Shown here one piece after another: positions 27,359 through 52,135 of a stretch of DNA of 64,000 nt. The DNA comes from Primula veris (lineage: Eukaryota > Streptophyta > Magnoliopsida > Ericales > Primulaceae). Location of the stretch: NCBI GenBank assembly GCA_963682055.1, contig OY821742.1:11749752-11813751 (forward strand), written 5' to 3'. The first letter of the stretch is position 1. Every line of letters begins with the position of its first letter. The notes under the pieces are model-generated. The model was not told where the DNA came from, ran no database searches, and saw nothing but the letters and a program-made list of their open reading frames with translations. The position numbers were made by a program, and so were the translations under genes.

Positions 27359-30300
27359 TACTAAAGATAGAATCAGGCTAAAAGATCATTCGAACTAAAG
27401 GTACTTTAAAGTTTAATCTCTTTGAAGACCGAAAAGACAAAATATTAAAGTTAACTAATATTGTAAATAGCATCCGTAATTTCATTAAGGATAATGCAGT
27501 TATATTCAATCCCAGGGCATCTATTTTCTATAGTGTTCCAAAATTCTGACGTTTTCTTTAAAAGCATCTATATTATTATATCTATTATTAACTAAAAATG
27601 TTAGCTAACAATGCAATTTGTTAAAATGTGTGTTAACTTTATAAATGTTAAAAATATTGTTAAATATAACAATGTTTTTAATTGTTATTACCTGATGACA
27701 TGCCAAAAAAGTATAACACACACAATTAACTGATATTTCTCACGCATATATTTTCTATCTCTACCATACTGCTATTTATTTTCTCACAGCATTTATTCAT
27801 ATTACTATATTTTGATAATTAAAATAGATAACATTACTAAAATTAAAACTAATGTGTGTGTTTAACTTAATATGCATATGTGTCATGTAATACATTTTTA
27901 AATGATGATATGTCACTAGTTAATAATAAAAAGTTAACAAATATGCTCTAATTCTTATAGACAGTGGCTCATTTTTTTGCAATTCCTCAAAATTAAATGT
28001 GTAATTGTATGTTTGTATGTTTTGTTAATAATCTTTAGTGTTATATATTTTGGTAATATGTTTTGTTTAATTGTATGTTTTGGGTATTGCTATAATTTTG
28101 AATTATTATTATATAGCAGAGAATGAATGATATCCTATGTGCACTTCAATTTATGTACAATATTATTGCTTTTCCAATTAATTAAGAACACACTAAAATA
28201 GGGGAAAGATAAAGGTAAATCCATATTTTCTGACTTAATTAGCAAAAAACTTAATGTGTGATTTTTGTTTAAAAATTGATACATATTACATTGAGCATCA
28301 ATGTTAGAGTAAAAATAAACAGCATCATTGAGCATCTGTACCTAACGTTAAAAGAGATCTTATAACCATTTTAATAATCAAGTCTTATGTAATAAACGAT
28401 CATTTTTTCCTAAATTTAACCTAATAAGATACTAAAAAATGATAAGATAAAATATAATATAATATAGTCTAGAATAGGGTGACAACATATTTGTTGCATA
28501 ATATTTTGAGGGCTTGCTCGACATACTTTTACACCAAAGCTCCATAATATTTTAGTCACTTTTTCAAAATGACAGAATACAAAATTTTAATATCATATCA
28601 AAAGGCGGAGATTTGATAGAGAAATTATAAAATCTTCGACAATGTCATATTATAGTAAAATTTGTTTTTTACATGACATAAAACTAACCATCAGAAAATG
28701 GTCATGTTTGAAAATTGAACTACATTAATTCTTCAAAAAAAAATATTATAAAAACTCTATCACAATTACAATATTAAATAATGAAAACAGAATTTGTTTT
28801 CCGAAGCTCTTAAAAACAAAAACCAACAAATTTGAGGAAATCTACGTCGGAAACATCTTAAGGAAAATATTTTTAGAGTTTACATTAAGATTAGCCTAGT
28901 GAACATAACTCGCGCTATCAATTCAGAGTTTACAGTTGGATTTCATAGGGAAATCGATATGAAATCGTTAATTAGATCCACTAAAAAAATAAAAATTACG
29001 AGTCTCCAACCATCATCTTGAATTCTTGATTGTATTTTCTATTTTCGTATGGATATATATATATGATCTATTGAAGACCAGAAAAGGGTACGGAGTAGGA
29101 AATTGTAGTCAAACTGATTTCGTTGAACGCAAGTCAAAGTATTTTGAATGAAATTAAACTAAATAAAAGCCATAGGCTTTTTCTAGTCAAACAATGCTTT
29201 ACTGTCATTAACATGGCAAATAGTTAACAGTACAATGCCCAATTATTGCTCATGTGTCGGATTGAGACGACTCAGCCAACACCCTTCAATTTTCTAATCC
29301 TTTTGAAATGGCACAACCCCATTAACATACGAGGCAAGCTAAATACATATCATTGAGACGACGGCACCTTAAATAATTATAAAAATTTTGATTTTTTTAT
29401 TTTTTACCATATATATTCACTAAAATACGTTAAAAACAATAATTTAGCACCCTTTCGTTTTTTATATTCTAAATTTTGACACCCTCATATACGCTTTGCC
29501 CCAGTTCATAGGATAAGTCCCGATTCGTTTTTGTTGTCATAGAATTATTAGAGAAGTCTGTCCTATTTTTTGGATGTAATTGGATCAAATCAAAATCCAA
29601 TCCAAGTATTAACAAAATTATTAGAAAAATATGCATACATTACATACACCCCTAGGTAGATAGCATGAATACTTCATATTTTTTATCTGAAATGTCTGAT
29701 ACATATACGATACGTTTTTTTAAATACGGTATGCATGAAGAAAAAAAAATTATTTGTTATGCCGAAAAGGTATCGGAGACGTAATGTTCACATACTCGTG
29801 GCGTTCTCAAGCCGTACATAGGTGGTAAAAAAAAATATAAACGGTACTTCATTTGTCATACCACGTATAATTGAAAAGGCATAAGTTATCCAATGTGCGT
29901 ACATGCATGGGGTGTGCATGTATGTATTTCGTGTGTTGAGATTAAATAAACATTTTTTCATAATTTTTGTTAACTCTTGGTTTAGATTATTTTTTGATCC
30001 AATGACTGAAAAAAAAAGTTAGGATAAGCTACCTAATAATTATAGGGCAACCAAAACGGATCCAACAAGTCCAACCTCAAAGAGTTTATAGTTTGTTGGG
30101 TTGTCATTTGTCCTATATTTTAGTCTAATCAATTAGTACTTCTCTAGTTTACCCTGCTTGAGTTAAAACTGGCTAAAAAGGGTAAGATTATGACCTCCTT
30201 GCTTATGGAAAAAAACATTTAGAAATTAATTTCGTTTATAAGTTTTCACGTAAAGAAAAGAAGGAAGGGCCTAGAAGTAGAGGATGGATGACCATACGAC

Positions 30301-31780
30301 TTAATTTCAATCTGGGAAAAGTTACTACTCTTAACGTTAAATAGCGCCTACTAGTTCAATATTGAGTTTTGTCCTCATAAGAAATTAAGGAATGGGTTTA
30401 AGAGCTGTGAGTCTATAATTACCCTTAACAATACGTTTCGTGTTACGTAGACGGATATAATAACATAATATAACCAACAAAAGGAAATGATTTTGAGCAA
30501 TGCGGGTTGCCCAATTGATTAAAAGCCTTAGTATATCCCGCTTATGATTAGTGTTTAATCGTTGCAACATGCGATAAGTGAATTATATTTAAAAATATAT
30601 ATATGAACAAAAATATTATTCTTTTATCCAACTAAATTACTTCGACACCATTGATGACTAAACCAAATTGAACTCATTTTTTTTCCACTATTGCGATGAA
30701 TCCAAAATTTTGTATTATCTAAATTTTCAATCAGTATCAATTGCAATCTGGACTGTTACATTCTCACTAATTCCATATCACCATATGTATATGCGAGGTT
30801 TGCGACCCTAAGATATCACATCGATAAAGACACTTAGATCAAAATAAAAGTATACATTGTTATAAATAATATTTATCTTGAATTATATTAAGGTAATAAC
30901 TGAAAATATGATTTTAAAAAATGGTACAATTGTATGTTAGCTATAGAAAAAACCGGTATGATTCACTAATAGAATTTATCGATTTTTAAACTATATTACC
31001 AAAAATATGTGTCGAACTATTTATTCTAAAAAATAGTACTTCTTAAATTCACTCACAATTCTCTTTCTTTCCCCTGCCTTATCGTTTTTGCTTTCTGTCT
31101 CTCCAATTTCTCTTTTTACCTCCATAGATGTGATGATTGAGCTTAATTCCCTATATTCATGACTTTTTCAGATTTATTTGATATTGTGTATTTAATAAAT
31201 ACATGGTTCGTTTTTGAGATTTGGACTATTTGTATACCAAAATGTTTTTTTTGGGTTTCTATGTTGATTTGTGGGTCAATTCAGTTATCTGAGTATGCGA
31301 TCTTGACCGTTTGAGATTTCAGTTGAATTAGAGTTGGCGAAATCGACTTTTGAGAAATCAAATGTGACCCGCGGGTGTGACCACCACTATTAATTAAATA
31401 TTTCCTTTGTTTTTATTTTTATTCTCAAATTTCGTTTTTCAATTGTATCTATCTTTTTTGACTTATGAGGATGGTGATGAGGTGTGATTAGGAAAAATAA
31501 TAATTTCGTACATATTTTGAGACTTAATTGTCAAAGACTTATGATTAAATTATTTTTTAATCTTAGTTACATATGCTCAATGATGCTACTTATTTTAACT
31601 ATTTGTTTTTAACTTTGATGTCCAGTGATATTACGTTGATATGTATAAAATCTTAAACAAAAACCCTAAATTAGGCCTTCGATAATTAAGTCCGAAAAGT
31701 GTGTCTTCAATAAAAAAAAAAACTAATAAAATTAAATGGGTAGAACCTTACAAATAATGGAAATGAATCATAACAAATTT
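27359..31780. other. Intergenic, no gene seen
   Basis: About 4.4 kb of AT-rich DNA. No exon series, RNA gene or long repeat was recognised. A weak pair of dTip100-like ends lies near 29332 (GGCAAGCTAAATAC) and 29505 (TACGCTTTGCCCCAG). Frames of 60-66 codons here have no recognisable content. Confidence 0.5.
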
Positions 31781-32165
31781 GGTTAGGAGTTTAAAAAAGC
31801 GGGTCGAACCTTTAGAAAAATTAAGTATGAACTTGGGAAAGAATCGGGTATGAACTTTTAAAAAAAATGGTATAACTTTAAAAATAGGGTATAAAGTTTG
31901 AAAAAAAAGAGTATAAAGTCTCAAAAAAAATGCATGAAGTCTAAGAGAAAATGTATAAGCTCTAAAAAAAAAGTATAAGCTATTAGAAAATGTTATAAAG
32001 TCTGGAAAAAAAAAACTATGAAGTCTGAGAAAAAATGGTATAAGTAAAAAAAAGGTATATAATATGAAAGACCACGGGTATCAATTATGAAAAAGAAGCT
32101 ATAAAGTTATTTAAAAATAAGGTAGGAAGTGTGACAAAGTGGGGATAAAGTCTAATAAGTTTTTC
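31780..32165. repeat. Degenerate A-rich minisatellite
   Basis: Repeated units of about 22-30 bp built around GTATAAAGTCT(G/C)AAAAAAAA, roughly a dozen imperfect copies. The words GGTATAAG and TGAAGTCTGAG recur. Non-coding. It lies about 2.3 kb upstream of the kinase start. Confidence 0.7.
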
Positions 32166-32400
32166 GGCTGAAAGAATTGCTTTTATGTGAAAAGAATTTT
32201 CTTGTGAAAAACTTGATTTTATAAAATATATATTCTTTTTTTGTAATTATAGCTTATATAATTTATTATGTATTTTATGTTTTATTATTATTTTACTTTT
32301 TAATTTTTTTTAAAGAAAATAGGTATGTGTTTTTTGAGTATTTTAAAGAGGGATAGTTTTATAATATATAATTTGACCAATAAATTACGATATAATATAA

Positions 32401-32494
32401 CCTCTCAAAAACTTTACCCGCTGATGTATACGGAGATGGACTACGACGTCGTTGTTCATCTAGTCCGCCACATCAGCGGGTAAGGTTTTTTGGT
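32401..32494. repeat. 94-bp near-palindrome containing a copy of the kinase start region
   Basis: The arms TTTACCCGCTGATGT and ACATCAGCGGGTAA, continued outward by A-rich/T-rich pairs, meet at the self-complementary centre CGACGTCG (32444-32451). Inner arms GATGGACTACGACGTCG and GATGAACAACGACGTCG (reverse strand) also pair. Positions 32420-32457 match 34317-34354, which spans the kinase ATG and its first 11 codons, at 36 of 38 bases. It could be a small MITE, a hairpin-RNA locus, or the source of exon 1. Confidence 0.85.
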
Positions 32495-32849
32495 AAAATT
32501 TTCAGATGAATATAACAATACTCTTAAATTACTAATAATACTAGTCATAGTTTACCAAAAATTAATCAAAAGTGAAATTCTTCATAAATAAAAAAATAAA
32601 AACTCTAATAAATGCATGCATACACTCTCTCAAAAAACCACAAGTGGGTCTTATCTTGGGCCCCCTCTTTTATCGTATTTATATTAAAAAAAAATAAAAA
32701 TAAAATTCCAATGGCCTATAAATATGTACACTTCTTCTACAACTTATTGAACAAAAGCTATAACTAAAAAGCGTTTTTACTATATTAATAAGTAGAGTAT
32801 TAGATTAGAAACAGTTTGTGTAAATGTATTATTGTAATCTATTATTATA

Positions 32850-33749
32850 AGGGTAAATTTTGGATTGGTCCATGAAAACATAAGTATTTAAGTATTGGTC
32901 CATGAAACTGAAACTAATTAAGAATTGGTCCATTTCCCCTAACTAACCAATAAAAATGTAAAAAATCAGAAAAAATAAAAAAATTCCAAAAAATAAAAAT
33001 GCAAAAATGAAAAAATAAAAAAATATGAGAAAATCCAAAAAAAAAATAAAAGAGTCAAAATCCCGAAAAAACACGATTTTTTTTTTAAAAATAAAAAAAA
33101 ATCCCAAAAAATCAACAAAAATCTAAAATCAACAAAAATCCAAAAACGTAAAAAAAAAAGTCTGAAAACGTAAAAAAAACAGTCTGTTAAACAGTCTGAA
33201 AAATAAATAAATAAAAATCCAAAAACATATAAAAAAAAATACAGTCTGAAAACAGTCTGAAAACGTAAAAAAACAGTCTGAAAACGTAAAAAAACAGTCT
33301 GAAAACAGTCTGAAAACAGTCTGTTAAACAGTCTGAAAACAGTCTGAAAAATAAATTAATTAAAAAACAGTCTGAAAAATAAATTAATTAAAAAACAGTC
33401 TGAAAAAAAAAACAGTCTGAAAAAAAACAGTCTGAAAAAAAACAGTCTGGAAAAAAATTGGACCTGCGTTTTGGGGTTTTTGGGCTTTCTGACAAAGTTA
33501 AACCTTTTTCACGGAAATGGAGGAGATCGATCACCTAAAAGTGAAAACAAAATGCAAATAAGATGAAGTAGCTATTATTGCTGATAAAGAGGAAACTTGG
33601 GGAATCTTCTCTGCCACACTATAGCAAAAAATTCACCACCCTGGTTTAAAATTCGGTTATGCACCACGGTACCAAGAAAATAAAGTTCATAGTTTTTATT
33701 TTAAAAATTAAAAGATCCAGTTCTTAATACTAGTATTAGGTTTGGTCTC

Positions 33750-33817
<68 letters not shown>

Positions 33818-34087
33818 GTGCGTATGTATGTATGTGTGTATGTAGAGAGAGAGATATATTTGGGAGAGAAATTTGTTTTTTCTTGACTCTGCACTTTCAA
33901 ATTTATTGGGAGGTTTTTTTTAGAGAGAGAGAATGATTAATTAGATAAATAGATTTGGGAGAGCTTTTATATTGGACCAATCCTTAATTAGTTTCATAAA
34001 CAATGGACCAATCCTTAAATGAATTTTATAGCCGGACCAATCCTTAAATACTTTTGTTTTCGTGGACCAATCCTTAATTTTCTCTTT
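32850..34087. mobile_element. Foldback-type element with GGATTGGTCC arms and repeat core
   Basis: The left arm (GGGTAAATTTTGGATTGGTCC, then two further TTGGTCCAT units) and the right arm (three to four GGACCAATCCTTAA units) are inverted copies with internal direct repeats. Between them are an A-rich block (32940-33165), an array of AACAGTCTGAAAA units (about 33170-33452) and an (AT)n tract. No transposase frame is seen and no target duplication was resolved. The right edge is about 230 bp before the kinase ATG. Confidence 0.7.
33753..33814. repeat. (AT)n microsatellite
   Basis: About 31 uninterrupted AT dinucleotides inside the foldback-type element. Likely variable in length; a useful marker only. 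Confidence 0.97.
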
Positions 34088-34164
34088 TTATAATAAAGTA
34101 CTAAAGATATACAGTATCTTACCCTATTTAATTCTCTCTACATGGATTACGAAAATCACTATAT

Positions 34165-34320
34165 ATATATCATATATAGAGAGAGAGAGAGAAAGAGAAA
34201 GTAAAGTAAATGACTGACATTTGCATCTAGAGAGAGAAAGTGATATATATATATATATATATAGATATAGAGAGAGATATATATAGAGATATATAAAGAG
34301 AGAGAGAGAGGGAGGAGCTG
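34165..34320 (+). promoter_or_regulatory. GA/TA-rich 5' region of the kinase gene
   Basis: Alternating (GA)n and (TA)n tracts run up to the start codon (GAGAGAGGGAGGAGCTG then ATG). GA-rich leaders are common in plant genes. No single TATA box or transcription start can be fixed because of the repeated TATATA strings. Confidence 0.4.
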
Positions 34321-39928
<5,608 letters not shown>

Positions 39929-41860
39929 TCTATGGTAGGACCAAGCTTCTCTGTTGTTTTGTGGATATGTCAAGTAAAAGAGAGCCTATTATCGGTATAA
40001 ACAAAGCCGATTGTGTTTAAGTTTCGGAGTTTCTATCTCAAGGAAAGTGTATGAATGTAATAGCTATTTTCTTACCCGTATCGAAGAATGTACTTTATGT
40101 TCATCGTAGTTGAAAAAACGTGGCCCCCTCTGTACATGTTTTGATCCCATCAAACTCGGGGGAAGGTAGCAAGTAGTAGTATGCAAAAAAGATGCTGAAT
40201 GTTTGTGTCACCTAGAAGAGTTCTTTTGAAAACAACAGCTGTAAGAGCCTTTTCGTATTTGGTTTTTTTCTAAATGAACTGGTATTTTATTTATTAAAAA
40301 TGTTTAAAAATGTTACCGTCTTGTGCTCGTAATTTCAGTTATTCCCTGTTCTTTCCTTATTTACTGAATTCAAACGGGTCCATTTGTGGCTGGTAGTCTT
40401 GGGAAACTTTTATTAAGTTGAAGTCCACGTGAAACTATATTATCTTGCAGTCAAAAAGCGATTAATAAAAACTTGGGAATTTTTAAACTTTAGAACTTGT
40501 TTACAAAAAATCCTATTTTAACCCAATTTCCTCAAACAATTTCTCTTCACTACAAACAAAATCAGATTCCACCATCTAGAGCTCCAGTCACCACCTTTGC
40601 AACCATCAACTCCACCACCACTGGTTGTAGCTCTGACCATTGTCACCATTGCATGTGTTACAGCCGGCGACAAAGCTTCGACTAACCTTGCGGTCAAAAA
40701 TTAGGGTTCCGGCATATTGCAATTAGGGCTGCAATTGAACCAACACACTGTTTTTAAGTTTTAACGGCTGTGGCAGCATAAACACTGATCCAGCGGCTCA
40801 GACAGTTATATCCGTTGTGTGGGGCGGCGATTTGAATTGGTTTAATATAAAAGATTTAAATCGTCGTTAATGACCTTTAAAAATGATGGCGGAGGATTGT
40901 GGTGGTGGTTCGATGTAATGGTGGCCCATTGCAGCGACTTGTGTGATGGTGATTGACAAACCCAACGACGCTGGTTGCAATTTTGTTTACAGTAACATGT
41001 GGGAAAAATGGAGTTTTTATATCAAAGTATAAATAACTCAAGTGTTATTGGTGGAGAGAGTGGTCATAGAAAGGGAGAGCACAGATAAGATGGAGAGAGA
41101 TACCGGAGATAAGATGGAGAGAGAGAGAGAAAAGGAGAGGAGATAGAGAAGGAGTAACTGAACTGGTTACTAGGCACTAAACTAAAATAAGTTTTCAGCG
41201 AGAACCCTCTACTCGATAAAGTTTCACATCGTTGACCTAACAATTAAGCCGATACAAATGCCTGGTACATGGGGTATTAAACTTCCATGTTTTTGTGACA
41301 GTAGTCTCATAACTCGTGACATACTATGAATGATTAAATGGCAACACGTCACTCGGTTTTTAAAATACGATATGTTAAGAAAAGTAATTCTTTTTTTTCC
41401 AGTCCGAGGTAGTGAAAGGTTTTAAATAAGATGGAGACCAGCTCTTTCCTGAGCTTCAGATAAGCAGTCTTATTGCTTAAAAGTTCCATGAAAGAACACT
41501 AAATCTGGAACCAATGCACTAAAATATCAACTTTTCAGTCCATAGATATTAATCATAAAAGAAAGGTCATTGTCACTTACAGCCTTACAGGCAACAAAAA
41601 CAACAACTCATCAATATAACCAACTTTAATCAGATCTCTGTAAATTTATTACGTCCCCTTATCCTCTAGAACGACAAAAACTAAAGGAACCAATTACAAC
41701 TCTGCCACTAGACATTATTTTCCTCACCAAAACCCCACTTCCTGTGACATACCGCTTATTTTTTTCTATAGAAAAGCACCAACACAATGAGGGGTGCAAT
41801 ATTGTTTTTAGATGATTAATACATCTCATAACAGCGAATTAATTAGATCCTCGAATACTC
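39929..41860. other. Spacer between convergent kinase and aminotransferase genes
   Basis: Holds the 3' UTRs of both genes. A stretch from roughly 40450 to 41350 looks like a degenerate transposable element: GA-rich sequence followed by CTCGATAAAGTTTCA, a string that recurs at 62054. A 62-codon frame at 40497-40685 is Ser/Thr/His-rich and not recognisable, so it is not called. Confidence 0.45.
41020..41300. repeat. Dispersed repeat, copy 1
   Basis: GA-rich block, then CCCTCTACTCGATAAAGTTTCAC, then CAATTAAG and a GGTATTAA-like end. A related order of the same words occurs at about 61800-62115. Probably two copies of the same transposon family end; the other boundary could not be set. Confidence 0.4.
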
Positions 41861-49205
<7,345 letters not shown>

Positions 49206-49291
49206 CGGAATTTAGAGAGAGAGAGAGAAAAAAAAAAACTTCACTTGCCAAACGTATTTAGAGAGATAGATACAGATATAGATATAGAGTC

Positions 49292-49861
49292 TGAGTAAAT
49301 AAACCGCTAGAAACTATCCATTCTGGTAATTAACCCCATAAACTATCAAACTTTTGCTAATAACTCCCGATTCCATTTTTTAAATGATACTTCAAACTTT
49401 ATGCTCGATTATCCGTTTTATTTGCTTTTTCATTTATTATATTCCTTCCGTCTCAACTTAATTGATAGTTATTTCATTTTAGAAAGTCCCAAATTAAATA
49501 AAAGTTTCCTAAAATTAAATTCAAAAAGCGATAAGTTTATTTTATTACCTTTTTTGAATTTTGTGCAAAAACAAAATAATATTGATTTGACAGTTGAGTT
49601 TCCAATGCTTCCCTTATAGTATGGAACGGATAGAGTAATTTTTTTTTACATAAAGACACGAAAAAATAGTGTAATGGTAAACTACACGTATCAAAGAAAT
49701 GGTTTTGTAAAACGGATAAATTTTAAAAAGGTATTCCATTTAAGAAAGAACTTGAGGAATAATTGTAAGTTTGATATGAGGGTTAATTGAAATAATTGAT
49801 AGGTATGAGAAATTAATTGAAAAGAACTCATAGTTTCAGGGGGGTTATTTGCAATTTACCC
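49292..49861. mobile_element. MULE-like MITE in the aminotransferase promoter
   Basis: The left end GAGTAAATAAACCGCTAGAAAC...TAATTAACCCC and the complement of the right end (GGGTAAATTGCAAATAACCCC) fit the GGGTAAATTGCA ends common to plant MULE-like elements. A Stowaway MITE is nested inside. The left edge lies 87 bp before the aminotransferase start codon. The duplication at the borders is only approximate. Confidence 0.5.
49442..49635. mobile_element. Stowaway MITE nested in the MULE-like MITE
   Basis: TTCCTTCCGTCTCAACTTAA on the left and GGAACGGATAGAG on the right, with TA on both sides (49440-49441, 49636-49637). The interior includes the often-seen TTGATAGTTATTTCATTTTAG block. Confidence 0.65.
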
Positions 49862-50489
49862 GTATAGTTAGATATGGATTTAATTAATGACGTGGGAGAA
49901 TATGGCTTTGGAATGAGTGAGCAGCTAACTTGTTTGTCCGTATCTGATTCCGCCTTTTTAATAGTAGTATTATTATAACTATTATAAATTAGGAAAAATT
50001 ACCAAAACATATAACTATTTTAAATTAATTACCAAAAAATTATATCCCAACACTTTATTTTCAAAACATACAACTAATTAAAATTATAAATAATAAATCA
50101 TTTCTATTTTTGTTATCTCTCTCTCTCTCAAAAACAAGAGAGAGATTTTTTGGAACGTAAAAAACAAAATATGGTAAAAAAACAAAAAAAAACTACAAAA
50201 TATACCCAAAAATATGGTAAAAAACAAGAAAATTATAAAATTATAAAAAAAAATGAAAAAAGTTCTAAAAAGTCGAAAATTCAAAAAAAACCCAAAATAT
50301 GTTGAAAAAACTTTTAAAAAAGTCGGTAACCGAAAAAACCCAAAAAATATCCAAAATCACAAAAAAAAAAAAAAATGAAAAAAGTTCAAAAAAGTCGAGA
50401 ACCCGAAAAAACCCAAAAAAGGCTGGAAAAACCTTTTAACAAGTCGGGAACCCGAAAAAGCCCAAAAAATGGTTACAAAAAGTATTGTG

Positions 50490-51890
50490 TATGTCTGTAT
50501 TGCGTATTTCCGTATTAAAAAACATGTATAAATTGTGTGTTGTGTATGCATGTATTAAATAACATGTATAAATAATGTATTGTGTATGTCCGTATTAAAA
50601 AACATTTATAAATTATGTATTGTGTATGCCTGTATAAATTATGTATTGTGTATGCTGGAAAAACTTTTAAAAAAGTCGGTAACCGAAAAAACCCAAAAAA
50701 TTGGTAGAAAAACCCAAAAAATATCCAAAATCACAAAAAAATGAAAAAAGTTCAAAAAAGTCGGGAACTCGAAAAATCCCAAAAAAATGGTTAAAAAAGT
50801 AGTATTGTGTATGTCTGTATTGCGTATTTCCGTATTAAAAACATGTATAAATTGTGTGTTGTGTATGCATGTATTAAATAACATGTATAAATAATGTAGT
50901 GTATGCCCGTATTAAAAAACATGTATAAATTATGTATTGTGTATGTCTGTATTAAAGAGTATGTATAAATAGTGTATTGTGTATGCCCGTATTAAAAAAA
51001 CATGTATAAACTGTGTATTGTGTATGTTTGTATTAAATAGCATGTATAAATAATATTTTGTGCATGCATGTATTAAAAAATATATATAAACTGTGTATTG
51101 TGTATGTCTGTATTAAATAGCATGTATAAAATATGTATTGTGTATGTATGTATTAAAGAGCATGTATAAATAGTGTTTTGTGTATGTTCGTATTAAAAAA
51201 CATGTATAAACTGTGTATTGTGTATGTCTGTATTAAAAAGCATGCATAAATAATGTATTGTGTATGCCCGTATTAAAAAAACATGTATAAAAATTGTGTA
51301 TTGTGTATGCCTGTATTAACGAGTATGTATAAAATATGTATTATGTATAACTGTATTAAAGAGCATGTATAAATAGTGTATTGTGTATGCATGTATTAAA
51401 AAACAAGTATAACAATATATTGTGTATGCCTGTATTGCGTATTTCCGTATTAAAAAACATGTATAAATTATGTGTTGTGTATGCATGTATTAAATAAAAT
51501 GTATAAATAATGTATTGTGTATACCCGTATTAAAAAACGTGTATAAACTATATATTGTGTATGCCTGTATTAAAGAGCATGTATAAAAAGTGTATTGTGT
51601 ATGCATAATAACAAAAACATAAAAAATGGACAGTGTCAAAGGATACATAATGTATTGTGCATGACTGTATTAAAGAACGTGTATAAACAATGTATTGTGT
51701 ATGCATATATTAAAAAGCATGTATAAAATATGTATTGTGTATGTCTGTATTAAAGAGCATGCATAAATAGTGTATTGTGTATGCCCGTATTAAAATACAT
51801 GTATAAACCGTGTACTGTGTATGTCTGTATTAAAGAGCATGTATAAATAATGTATTTGTGTATGTCCGTATTAAAAAAATATGTGTATAA
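50490..51890. repeat. ~40-bp minisatellite array of the foldback left arm
   Basis: About thirty imperfect units of the form TGTATTGTGTATG(C/T)C(C/T)GTATTAAA...CATGTATAAATA. An A/T-rich block is inserted near 50655-50795. The same unit runs in reverse orientation at 52255-52460 and 52580-52750. Confidence 0.9.
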
Positions 51891-51891
51891 A

Positions 51892-52135
51892 TAATGATTT
51901 TTTTCTTTGTTTATCTTTCTTTAAAAATAGTTCAATCTTCTTCTCCGATCAGTTCACAAGTCTCTATCCGACTTCAATCTTCTTCTCCGATCAATTCACA
52001 GGTCTCGGTATTGTCTTCTCCGATCAGTTTATCCGTCAATTTTCGGTTATTTTGATCGTCATCTTCAACAATTCACTGGGCAATATGTGTCAATTTTCTC
52101 GTAAATAGTCATAAGTTCATCCGTCAATTTTCGAG
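51892..52135. other. Unique centre of the foldback element, possibly captured sequence
   Basis: Non-repetitive in the sense of the arms and richer in C than the rest. It has a partial internal duplication (TCAATCTTCTTCTCCGATCA, then TCACA(A/G)GTCTC). It resembles the C/T-rich leader of a plant gene. A 75-codon frame shows no known domain. Confidence 0.5.

Noticed and set aside
33742..33936. Frame with a long Ile-Tyr repeat
   Set aside because: Translation of the (AT)n microsatellite.
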